From Ruminococcaceae bacterium UBA5891 (GTDB taxonomy: Bacteria > Bacillota > Clostridia > Oscillospirales > Acutalibacteraceae): DNA of 37,506 nucleotides. Position numbers and translations under genes: made by a program. Each line of letters begins with the position of its first letter. Within the stretch, counting starts at the first letter, position 1. The stretch spans positions 1 to 37,506 of the forward strand of contig DJET01000029.1 in assembly GCA_002431945.1 (NCBI GenBank). Reading direction: 5' to 3'. The notes under the pieces are model-generated. The model had not been told where the DNA came from, searched no databases, and saw only the letters and a program-made list of their open reading frames with translations. Shown piece after piece: positions 27,504 to 33,604 of the stretch.

Positions 27504-28774
27504 TTTAATTCTAAAATACTTCTGATTTGTTCGCCGCTTATATTGCAGGCGTCTGTATGTTCTTTTACCGCAAGGGCGGCTCCGATACCTGCCGCCTCGC
27601 CGGTTGCCATACAGTTCGGCATAACTCTTGTGCTTGATAAAACGATTCTTTCAACCGAAATACAGCGCCCTGCAACAAGCAGATTTTTTATGTTTTCAGG
27701 TACAAGACATCTGAAAGGTATACCGTGGCTGTCGCCTTTTTTGTATCCGTTTTCCGGCTGTACCGAACAAGCGGTTTTGTCCTTTTCGGAAGGGTGGCAG
27801 TCAAGCCAGTATGAGTTACGGGCGATTTCATCGCCAAAGCTTCTGCGGCTTATATAATCGTCTAATGTGAGGGTATATTTTCCCTTTATTCTGCGCGTCT
27901 CTCTTATACCCATAAGCGGCGCGGTTTCTACAAGATATGAATCGGAAAACGCCTTAGGCATATATTCCTTAAGGGCGGCGAGATATTGCTCCGCAGTTTC
28001 CCTTCCGAGAATATAGGCGCGGCTTATTTGCCTGTTATCGGTTGGGTCTTCAATAAATAAATGCCCGCCGTTTACTATTAAAGTATCGCCGAAATAAACC
28101 GGAATAAAATGGCGGGATATGAGCGGATATTTACCGTCGGCAATTATTTTAGGCCATATGCCGTCGTCAAAATTGCTGTTTATCTTTGTATTTATCTTTT
28201 CCGTATCAACATTGCTTACGGCAAAACAAAGACTGGCGGACTGAACTCCGCCGTCCTGTCCTATTTCAAACGGTACTCCGCAGTGTGCGGCTAAATCTCC
28301 GTCGCCGGTGCAGTCAATATACACCTTGGCGCGGTAAGCGGTAATGCCGCTTTTATCAGCTGCATAGATTTGTTTTATTTTTCCGTTTTCTGTTTCGGCA
28401 GAGCAAACAATCGACCGGAACAAAACGTCGGTTTTGCTTTCTGATATCATATCGTCATATACTCTTTTAAGGTCTTCGGGCGAAAGCTTGATCCAGTCCC
28501 ATTTCCATTCAGGTATATTCATACGCTTTTTATAGCGTGTGAGTATTTCAATCGGCAGGGAGCGGTATATTATATTTGCGCCGTCTGTGAACGGTGCAAA
28601 CGCCGATACCATACCCATGGTTCCCATTCCGCCTAACGCCGTTGTTGCCTCTATAAGCAAGGTATGCATACCTGCCCTTGAAGCGGAAATTGCGGCGCAG
28701 CAGCCTGCCGGACCTCCGCCGCAAACTATTACGTCATATTCCTTTGAAATGCTTTTACAGGATAATTCTTTCAT
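27500..28774 (-). CDS. FAD-dependent oxidoreductase (FAD_oxidored type)
   Basis: A 424-residue cytoplasmic protein. The N-terminal dinucleotide-binding motif reads VIVCGGGPAGCCAA, followed by LLIEATTALGGMGT. A central segment AKVYIDCTGDGDLAAHCG and a C-terminal NLLVAGRCISVERI...ATGEAAGIGAALA motif match the FAD-dependent oxidoreductases often found beside sugar-degradation genes. The substrate is unknown; oxidation of a sugar or sugar-derived compound is plausible. I chose the ATG at 28774, which has an AAAGG about 10 bases upstream; a TTG at 28792 has none. It converges on the GH2 gene and diverges from the PocR/AraC-type regulator, which is likely to control it. Confidence 0.85.
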   Translation of the reverse strand: MKELSCKSISKEYDVIVCGGGPAGCCAAISASRAGMHTLLIEATTALGGMGTMGMVSAFAPFTDGANIIYRSLPIEILTRYKKRMNIPEWKWDWIKLSPEDLKRVYDDMISESKTDVLFRSIVCSAETENGKIKQIYAADKSGITAYRAKVYIDCTGDGDLAAHCGVPFEIGQDGGVQSASLCFAVSNVDTEKINTKINSNFDDGIWPKIIADGKYPLISRHFIPVYFGDTLIVNGGHLFIEDPTDNRQISRAYILGRETAEQYLAALKEYMPKAFSDSYLVETAPLMGIRETRRIKGKYTLTLDDYISRRSFGDEIARNSYWLDCHPSEKDKTACSVQPENGYKKGDSHGIPFRCLVPENIKNLLVAGRCISVERIVLSSTRVMPNCMATGEAAGIGAALAVKEHTDACNISGEQIRSILELN

Positions 28775-28897
28775 TATAAAACTGCCTTTCAAAACAAAGA
28801 TCCGTTTATATTATATATTATCGGATTGCGTTTTTCTACAACAAAGGTCTGAAAACATAACATAAAAGTTATATATTACTTAATAAGGGTGTGTCTT

Positions 28898-29743
28898 GTG
28901 CTTTCGGTTAATGAATGGATAGAGCTTTTAGAAGAAGGGCATAAATTCAAAATATATGTTTGGTGCCGATTTGATGTTGCCGATGAGCTAAGCGTTAAGC
29001 TTGAACATCGGATACATACAAACGCTTTATGCAATTATATTAAATCGTCGCCTGAGGGAATAAAGAAATGTATGCGTTGCCGTGCCTGTGCCGACAGACT
29101 TGCCGCAAAACGCGGCCGCTATGCCGCTTATTGCGTTAACGGGGCTTTTGAGGTGACAGAGCCCGTGTTTTTAAACGGGGAGTGGGCAGCTACGGTGTAT
29201 ATAAGTAATCTTTGCTATGATAAAAGGGAAGCTGAAAAACGAATAGCAAGGGCTTGCAGCAAGTTTTCTTTGTCGTATGATTATGCATTATCGTTAATTG
29301 AAAATTCGGAATGTGAGTTTAATTTAAAAAAAGCCGAAGCGCTTGCAGACGCGGTAGCTGAAATAATAACCCGGAGACTTGAAAATGTAAATTTTGAAAG
29401 AAAAAATGTTCCGGACCCTGTAAAGAGACTTGCGGACGCCGCAGCAGACTTTTTTTCGCAGGAAACCGTTAAATCCGTTTCGGCGTCCTGCGGAATGAAT
29501 GAAAAGTATTTAGGACATTTGTTCAAGAAGAATATGGGGCTTAATTTTTGCGAATATAAAAACAAGCTTAGATTAAAGGAAGCGGCATATTTGCTTAAAA
29601 GCGGCGATTTGAAAATAATCGATATTGCCGTAGCGCTCGGATATGATAACGCTGCATATTTTTCAAAAAAATTTCGTTTGGAATACGGGCTTTCACCCAC
29701 CGAATATCGAAAATACGTAAATAAGGCAAGTCATAGCGGTTGA
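28898..29743 (+). CDS. AraC family regulator with a PocR-type sensory domain
   Basis: A 281-residue regulator. Residues about 1-150 resemble the PocR sensory domain, with a cysteine cluster CMRCRAC (Cys58, Cys61, Cys64) and the pattern YCVNGAFEVTEPVFLNGEW. Residues about 180-278 are an AraC-type double helix-turn-helix with VSASCGMNEKYLGHLFKK and DIAVALGYDNAAYFSKKFR. I prefer the GTG at 28898, which lies 7 bases after AAGGGT (28885-28890); a GTG at 28889 overlaps that site. It is divergent from the FAD oxidoreductase gene. PocR-type sensors respond to small molecules such as diols or sugar derivatives; the ligand here is unknown. The cysteines could bind a metal or sense redox state. Confidence 0.82.
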   Translation: MLSVNEWIELLEEGHKFKIYVWCRFDVADELSVKLEHRIHTNALCNYIKSSPEGIKKCMRCRACADRLAAKRGRYAAYCVNGAFEVTEPVFLNGEWAATVYISNLCYDKREAEKRIARACSKFSLSYDYALSLIENSECEFNLKKAEALADAVAEIITRRLENVNFERKNVPDPVKRLADAAADFFSQETVKSVSASCGMNEKYLGHLFKKNMGLNFCEYKNKLRLKEAAYLLKSGDLKIIDIAVALGYDNAAYFSKKFRLEYGLSPTEYRKYVNKASHSG

Positions 29744-29751
29744 TTATATTG

Positions 29752-29792
29752 CAAAGAAAACGGTTTTTCTTTGTAAAACAGGCGAATGCCTG
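29752..29792 (+). terminator. Probable terminator region after the PocR/AraC gene
   Basis: CAAAGAAAA (29752-29760) pairs with TTTTCTTTG (29765-29773) around a CGGT loop, so the T-run is inside the stem. A second small hairpin, CAGGC/GCCTG, follows at 29779-29792. Reasonable end point for the gene that stops at 29743, but not a classic terminator. Confidence 0.4.
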
Positions 29793-29863
29793 CCGTACAT
29801 AGGTGTTAAAAGCAAATAACTAAGGGCTGCTGCTTACAAGGTCAAAATTTGCGCTGCAAAAAA

Positions 29864-30169
29864 TCACTTTTTTCTTGCGATAATACGCATAATAATTCCT
29901 ATAATAATTTGAAATAAGCTTATGGCAAGAGGAATGAATATCATATACCGACCGATATGTACTATGTATTCGTCTGCGGAAAGCATTGCGAAAATACCTA
30001 AGAGCATAGTAATAAGCAGAAGGCCGGTAACAATTCCGACAATGGTTTTTAATATGATTTGAAAGCGATTACCGATTCGTTTTTGAGGAATTATCCATTG
30101 CATCAGTGTAATGTATCCTTCTAAAACAGCTTCAAAAATAAATTCGAGTAAAAATTCTAAACAGCCCAC
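29864..30169 (-). CDS. Small hypothetical membrane protein
   Basis: A 101-residue protein starting with GTG; GTGAG lies 8 bases upstream. It has two clear hydrophobic segments, about 42-66 (IVGIVTGLLLITMLLGIFAM) and about 76-96 (MIFIPLAISLFQIIIGIIM), a shorter N-terminal one, and ends in RIIARKK, so the C terminus is probably cytoplasmic. I cannot assign a function. It stands alone between the sugar locus and the tRNA genes, and its upstream region is unusually long and structured (30170-30520). Confidence 0.6.
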   Translation of the reverse strand: MGCLEFLLEFIFEAVLEGYITLMQWIIPQKRIGNRFQIILKTIVGIVTGLLLITMLLGIFAMLSADEYIVHIGRYMIFIPLAISLFQIIIGIIMRIIARKK

Positions 30170-30386
30170 GAAACAGACTCACTTTCTGATAATGTTTTGA
30201 TGATGTAAAACGGGCGGAAGCTTTTAAAAAAATGTCGGCAGACGCTAAATCAGCGCCCGTTTTGGGAATTAAAATACTGCAAAGCGTGTGCCGATAATAA
30301 ACGGAAAAAGAAAAACGTCTTAAAACTGCGTAGCTGAGCCGTAAATTTACAGGGGAGGGGAGACGGCGTGAACGAGCCGAGACCTT

Positions 30387-30433
30387 TTAAAAATAAAAAT
30401 CGTCGCGAACTATATATGGTCCGCGACGATTTT
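30387..30433 (-). terminator. Strong hairpin with T-run on the minus strand
   Basis: A perfect 12-bp inverted repeat, AAAATCGTCGCG (30396-30407) with CGCGACGATTTT (30422-30433), around a 14-base loop. Read on the minus strand it is followed by an ATTTTTATTTTT-like run, as in an intrinsic terminator. It would stop a short transcript begun near 30500, or act as an attenuator for the gene that starts at 30169. Confidence 0.6.
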
Positions 30434-30436
30434 GTG

Positions 30437-30459
30437 ACTGTGCGACGAAATTGCACAGT
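30437..30459 (-). other. Hairpin next to the terminator-like stem
   Basis: ACTGTGC (30437-30443) pairs with GCACAGT (30453-30459). Its loop contains GCGACGA-like sequence shared with the neighbouring stem at 30396-30433, so the two structures could exclude each other. Confidence 0.5.
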
Positions 30460-30490
30460 ATGTAACCGATGTGCGTTTACACTGCGCGAA

Positions 30491-30635
30491 TCACTTATTA
30501 TATTATAACATAAAGTAAACCAAGTGATATGTAGAGCTGTGCTCGGCGTGATATTTTTGCTTGTGGTAAAAGTGATATTATATTCACCCTCACACTCGCG
30601 AAGCGAATATTACTCGCTGTAAGGCGAATACAACT
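30491..30635. repeat. Intergenic repeat with an exact 24-base period
   Basis: The heptamer GTGATAT occurs at 30524, 30548 and 30572, exactly 24 bases apart, separated by short near-palindromic segments. Two further related units containing GCGAATA follow at 30602-30630. I recall similar arrays between genes in many gut Clostridia, often ending in the same AAAAAAGCAATTGC hairpin, but cannot confirm copy number here. Confidence 0.5.
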
Positions 30636-30669
30636 GAAAAAAGCAATTGCTTTTTGCAATTGCTTTTTC
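30636..30669 (-). terminator. Terminator of the tRNA operon
   Basis: AAAAAGCAATTGC (30638-30650) pairs with GCAATTGCTTTTT (30656-30668) around a 5-base loop. On the minus strand the stem is followed by TTTTTTC, one base after the CCA end of tRNA-Cys. The symmetry lets it work in both directions. Confidence 0.8.
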
Positions 30670-30670
30670 A

Positions 30671-30744
30671 TGGAGGCACCACCCAGAATCGAACTGGGGA
30701 TGAGGGCTTTGCAGGCCCCTGCCTTACCGCTTGGCTATGGTGCC
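30671..30744 (-). tRNA. tRNA-Cys (GCA)
   Basis: 74 bases including an encoded CCA. Acceptor GGCACCA pairs with UGGUGCC; the anticodon loop CUGCAAA gives GCA. Last gene of the five-tRNA operon. Confidence 0.96.
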
Positions 30745-30765
30745 GTATTTATTTTTTAAAAATAT

Positions 30766-30794
30766 AGGACGCTTAAATATATTTTAAGCGTCCT
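30766..30794 (-). terminator. Hairpin between tRNA-Gly and tRNA-Cys
   Basis: A perfect 12-bp repeat, AGGACGCTTAAA (30766-30777) with TTTAAGCGTCCT (30783-30794), and a 5-base loop, directly after the CCA of tRNA-Gly. On the minus strand ATATTTTTTAAA follows, so it may be a leaky internal terminator or a processing signal. Confidence 0.55.
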
Positions 30795-30870
30795 TGGAGC
30801 GGATTACGAGGCTCGAACTCGCTACCTCCACCTTGGCAAGGTGGCGCTCTACCAGATGAGCTAAATCCGC
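30795..30870 (-). tRNA. tRNA-Gly (GCC)
   Basis: 76 bases with encoded CCA. Acceptor GCGGAUU pairs with AAUCCGC; the anticodon loop UUGCCAA gives GCC. Confidence 0.96.
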
Positions 30871-30879
30871 ATAACCATT

Positions 30880-30955
<76 letters not shown>

Positions 30956-30966
30956 AAATGGGCAAA

Positions 30967-31043
30967 TGGCGACCTGGATGGGGTTCGAACCCACGACCTC
31001 TAGCGTGACAGGCTAGCGTTCTAACCAACTGAACTACCAGGCC
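30967..31043 (-). tRNA. tRNA-Asp (GUC)
   Basis: 77 bases with encoded CCA. Anticodon stem CUAGC/GCUAG with loop CUGUCAC gives GUC; discriminator base is G as is usual for Asp. Confidence 0.96.
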
Positions 31044-31048
31044 ACAAT

Positions 31049-31124
31049 TGGTGGGAACAACAGGGCTCGAACCTGTGACCCTCTGCTTGTAAGGCAGATG
31101 CTCTCCCAGCTGAGCTATGCTCCC
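31049..31124 (-). tRNA. tRNA-Val (UAC)
   Basis: 76 bases with encoded CCA. Anticodon stem UCUGC/GCAGA with loop CUUACAA gives UAC. First gene of the operon, about 50 bases after the promoter. Confidence 0.96.
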
Positions 31125-31173
31125 ATCCTTGTGTACCGCCCGAGTTGCTTAGCACTCACCGGCGACAAGCAAT

Positions 31174-31202
31174 ATATTATCATATCGGCATTACTTTGTC
31201 AA
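31174..31202 (-). promoter_or_regulatory. Sigma-A type promoter of the tRNA operon
   Basis: On the minus strand a perfect TTGACA (31197-31202) is followed after exactly 17 bases by TAATAT (31174-31179). It starts only about 10 bases beyond the hslO stop codon, with no terminator between them. Confidence 0.85.
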
Positions 31203-31211
31203 GTGTTTTTT

Positions 31212-32084
31212 TTATTTTTTTATGATTTTTTCTATTTCGTCTTTTGTGAACTTGTAGCATGCTCCGCAAAAGCGGCATTTCACCTCAATTTCCGGCAATT
31301 CGCTTACCATATTTTCAAGCTCTTTTTTATTTATGGCGCTTAGGGCGTTTTCCGTTCTTCGGCGTGAGCAATTACATTTATATTCAGCTTTTGTCTCGTC
31401 AAGCACCTCTGTTTCAAAGCCGGAAAGCGCTTGCTTTACTATATCAAGTATATCTGTACCGTTATCAAGCAGCTCTGTTACCGGGCGCATTTTCTTTATA
31501 TTTTCTTCAAGCCTTGTAACAGTGTCTTCATCGGCTGCCGGAAGCAGCTGTATTAAGTATCCCCCTTCCTTTTTAACCGTAAGATCGGGATTTACAAGAA
31601 CACCCAACGCGCATACGGTTGGTATTTGCTCGCTTACCGCGTAATAAGAGGTTATATCCTCGGCAATTTCACCCGAAGCTATGGGAACAAGCCCGTTGTA
31701 CGGCACCTTAAGCCCCATATCCTTCATAACAAACACATTACCGTTTGTTCCGACCGCTCCGGATACATCAAGCTTTCCGTTTTCTTTAAGGGGTATTTCA
31801 ACTATAGGATTTGTAACATAACCGCGTACGTTACCGCTCGAATCCGAAACCGCCGTAAGAACTCCGGCAGGGCCGCCGCCGTCAATTTTAACAGTTAGCG
31901 TATTCTTTTCGCCCTTAAGCGAATTTCCCATCATAGAGGCTGCCGTAAGCAGTCTGCCGAGAGCAGCGGTTGTAACTGCCGAGGTTTTATGTATTTGCTC
32001 TGATTTTGCGACAATATCCGTACTGTCTATCGCGGACGCCATAACCGTACCGTCGCTTGTTATACATCTTATGAGCTTTCCCAT
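31212..32084 (-). CDS. hslO: Redox-regulated chaperone Hsp33
   Basis: A 290-residue cytoplasmic holdase chaperone, the usual length for Hsp33. The zinc-binding redox switch is intact: Cys237 and Cys239 (CNC) and Cys270 and Cys273 (CRFC). The N-terminal domain carries family patterns such as LTVKIDGGGPAGVLTAVSDSSG and GAVGTNG. Under oxidation the cysteines form disulphides, release zinc and activate binding of unfolded proteins. AAAGGAAG lies 8 bases before the ATG at 32084. It is the last gene of a minus-strand operon, 3 bases after the methyltransferase gene. Confidence 0.96.
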   Translation of the reverse strand: MGKLIRCITSDGTVMASAIDSTDIVAKSEQIHKTSAVTTAALGRLLTAASMMGNSLKGEKNTLTVKIDGGGPAGVLTAVSDSSGNVRGYVTNPIVEIPLKENGKLDVSGAVGTNGNVFVMKDMGLKVPYNGLVPIASGEIAEDITSYYAVSEQIPTVCALGVLVNPDLTVKKEGGYLIQLLPAADEDTVTRLEENIKKMRPVTELLDNGTDILDIVKQALSGFETEVLDETKAEYKCNCSRRRTENALSAINKKELENMVSELPEIEVKCRFCGACYKFTKDEIEKIIKK

Positions 32085-32087
32085 TTC

Positions 32088-32840
32088 TTAAGCTTCCTTT
32101 ACTTTTCTTGTAACGTATACCGCGCGTTCCGAGGTTTCCGTTATCGGATTGCCCGTAATATCGTCAAGCACAGCCAATATTTCAAGGCCGGCTTCCGCAG
32201 CTGCGTTTTCAATTTCTTTTTCTGTATACGCACGTTCTGAAAATTCTTCGCCGAACCGCCGATAAACGCCGTTTTCTTCTTTGAAAAAATCAAGCACAAT
32301 ATCCGTGACAAGGCTTTCTTCATCGGTAAAATTCTGCCATGCACAGTATATGCCGTTTTCTTCTATAATATATGTATTATCGGCAAGCACATATTTATGC
32401 TTATAAACCGTATTTACATCAAAAATAAACAGCCTTCCCTTTTCAAGGAACAGACCGACCCTTTGCAAGGCAGACGAAAAATCGGCATAATCGGTAATGT
32501 GATTTAGGCTGTCAAGACAACAGATCGCTCCGTCTACCGTACCGTAAAGATCAAGATCTTCGGCTCTTTGGCACAAATAGAAAACGTCTGTTCCGGCTTC
32601 CTCTGATTTTTTAAATGCCGATGAAAGCATCTCTTGTGACGCGTCAACTCCTATAACCTCTATGCCGCATTTTGCAAGCTCGTTTGAAAAGCCGCCGGTT
32701 CCGCAGGCAAGGTCAAGCAAAAGGGTTGGCTTTCTGTCGTACTTATCAAACAGCTTTAACAGATATTCGGTGCGCTCGGTATAGTTCACATCGCACATAA
32801 GGCTGTCGTACACCTCGGCAAAGCTGTCGTAATTACTCAT
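32088..32840 (-). CDS. Class I SAM-dependent methyltransferase
   Basis: A 250-residue cytoplasmic protein. The SAM-binding motif I reads LLLDLACGTGGFS, followed by VIGVDAS at the end of strand 2 and a DGAICCLDSLNHI segment as motif IV. The N terminus YDSFAEVYDSLM resembles YqeM/UbiE-like methyltransferases common in Firmicutes. The methyl acceptor is unknown. I chose the ATG at 32840, which overlaps the end of the upstream yerC-like gene by 8 bases (ATGAGTAA), over a TTG at 32861 inside that gene. It lies between yerC and hslO in one operon. Confidence 0.9.
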   Translation of the reverse strand: MSNYDSFAEVYDSLMCDVNYTERTEYLLKLFDKYDRKPTLLLDLACGTGGFSNELAKCGIEVIGVDASQEMLSSAFKKSEEAGTDVFYLCQRAEDLDLYGTVDGAICCLDSLNHITDYADFSSALQRVGLFLEKGRLFIFDVNTVYKHKYVLADNTYIIEENGIYCAWQNFTDEESLVTDIVLDFFKEENGVYRRFGEEFSERAYTEKEIENAAAEAGLEILAVLDDITGNPITETSERAVYVTRKVKEA

Positions 32841-33111
32841 TATTGTTCTTAAGCCTTTCAAATACTATCTTATATCCTTCGTTAATAGAACGGCTGACGC
32901 GGCTTACAGTAGCGGTACTGGCGCCGGTTGCGGCAATTATATCGCTGTAAACACGTTTATCTGCAAGCATTTTTGCAACCATATAACGCTGTGCAATTGT
33001 TTGAATTTCTTTAGGCGTACAGGCGTCGGCAAAAAACTTATAACATTCCTCTTTGTTTTTAAGCGTAAGTATAGCTTCAAAAAGCTGATCGGCAGACTCA
33101 CTTATTTCCAT
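32833..33111 (-). CDS. yerC: YerC/YecD-type TrpR-related DNA-binding protein
   Basis: A 92-residue protein of the size and sequence type of YerC/YecD, a TrpR-superfamily protein of Firmicutes. The N-terminal half is helical (ADQLFEAILTLKNKEECYKFF), with ACTPKEIQTIAQRY as first helix of the DNA-binding domain and SDIIAATGASTATVSRVSR as helix-turn-helix. The target is not known. AGGGGGAA lies about 6 bases before the ATG. It heads the operon yerC-methyltransferase-hslO. Confidence 0.93.
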   Translation of the reverse strand: MEISESADQLFEAILTLKNKEECYKFFADACTPKEIQTIAQRYMVAKMLADKRVYSDIIAATGASTATVSRVSRSINEGYKIVFERLKNNNE

Positions 33112-33138
33112 TAAGCTTCCCCCTTTTTTACAAAAAAT

Positions 33139-33167
33139 ATTTTAACACATCAAATCGCTAAAGTCAA
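33139..33167 (-). promoter_or_regulatory. Promoter of the yerC operon
   Basis: On the minus strand TTGACT (33162-33167), a 17-base spacer and TAAAAT (33139-33144), each one mismatch from consensus, lie about 30 bases upstream of the yerC start. Confidence 0.75.
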
Positions 33168-33231
33168 TTTTATCAATATTAAAATTTTAAAACATACAAA
33201 TGAAAAAATCCAAATTCACAAGAAAAAACTC

Positions 33232-33259
33232 TTGACAAATCGTTTTTTTATGTTATAAT
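33232..33259 (+). promoter_or_regulatory. Promoter of the two plus-strand tRNA genes
   Basis: Perfect TTGACA (33232-33237) and perfect TATAAT (33254-33259) with a 16-base spacer, ending 15 bases before the first tRNA. It is divergent from the yerC promoter. Confidence 0.88.
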
Positions 33260-33274
33260 AAGTCTTGCTTGTTC

Positions 33275-33351
33275 GGACCATTAGCTCAGTTGGTTAGAGC
33301 AACCGGCTCATAACCGGTCGGTCCGCGGTTCGAGTCCGTGATGGTCCACCA
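33275..33351 (+). tRNA. tRNA with CAU anticodon (elongator Met or Ile2)
   Basis: 77 bases with encoded CCA. Acceptor GGACCAU pairs with AUGGUCC; the anticodon loop CUCAUAA gives CAU. G1-C72 pairing rules out initiator tRNA. Elongator Met and the lysidine-modified Ile2 cannot be separated safely by eye; the stem resembles Ile2 of some Firmicutes. Confidence 0.93.
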
Positions 33352-33373
33352 TAACAAGCATTTTTTTATTTTT

Positions 33374-33449
33374 AGGGGTATAGCTCAGTTGGTAGAGCAT
33401 CGGTCTCCAAAACCGAGTGCCGAGGGTTCAAGTCCTTCTGCCCCTGCCA
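33374..33449 (+). tRNA. tRNA-Trp (CCA)
   Basis: 76 bases with encoded 3' CCA and discriminator G. The anticodon loop UCUCCAAAA region gives CCA. The integrase gene of the neighbouring mobile element ends 155 bases downstream, so the 3' end of this tRNA is a likely integration target. Confidence 0.96.
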
Positions 33450-33450
33450 A

Positions 33451-33497
33451 AGAAAAACCGCTTAAAATCAATGGTTTTAAGCGGTTTTTCTTTTTTC
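33451..33497 (+). terminator. Terminator after tRNA-Trp
   Basis: A perfect 17-bp inverted repeat, 33451-33467 with 33475-33491, around a 7-base loop (core ACCGCTTAAAA/TTTTAAGCGGT), ending in Ts. It starts two bases after the tRNA. Confidence 0.9.
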
Positions 33498-33544
33498 TGT
33501 ACTATCTCTTACTCTCCTGTGCTCTCTTGTGGTTTCGGGTAGAT

Positions 33545-33580
33545 TTGTGTCAAATGTTGTGTCAAAAGTTGTGTCAAAAA
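33545..33580. repeat. Three 12-base direct repeats beside the integrase
   Basis: TTGTGTCAAA occurs at 33545, 33557 and 33569, exactly 12 bases apart, with two variable bases after each copy. Position between tRNA-Trp and the integrase gene fits arm-type integrase binding sites. Confidence 0.65.
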
Positions 33581-33604
33581 GGACCGTGTATAAGCGGTCT
33601 TTTT
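33576..33604 (-). terminator. Terminator of the integrase gene
   Basis: GACCG (33582-33586) pairs with CGGTC (33595-33599), extended by an A-run and T-run on the two sides. On the minus strand CTTTTT follows. It begins directly at the integrase stop codon and overlaps the last 12-base repeat; it can work in both directions. Confidence 0.65.

Larger units (their letters stand above)
30170..30479 (-). other. Structured gene-free region upstream of the small membrane protein
   Basis: About 310 bases without a credible gene. AAAACGGGCG (30207-30216) is repeated inverted as CGCCCGTTTT (30254-30263). A strong hairpin lies at 30396-30433 and another at 30437-30459. The region could be a long 5' leader of the minus-strand membrane-protein gene, a small RNA, or a repeat; no known RNA family was recognised. 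Confidence 0.4.

Noticed and set aside
30250..30456. 68-residue minus-strand reading frame
   Set aside because: It runs through the strong hairpin and has low-complexity Ser/Phe-rich sequence; more likely structured non-coding DNA.
30170..30479. 6S RNA or tmRNA
   Set aside because: No long rod with a central bubble and no tRNA-like ends could be traced; left as an unassigned structured region.
30491..30635. CRISPR array
   Set aside because: The repeated unit is only 7 bases with a 24-base period and near-palindromic spacers; there are no cas genes.
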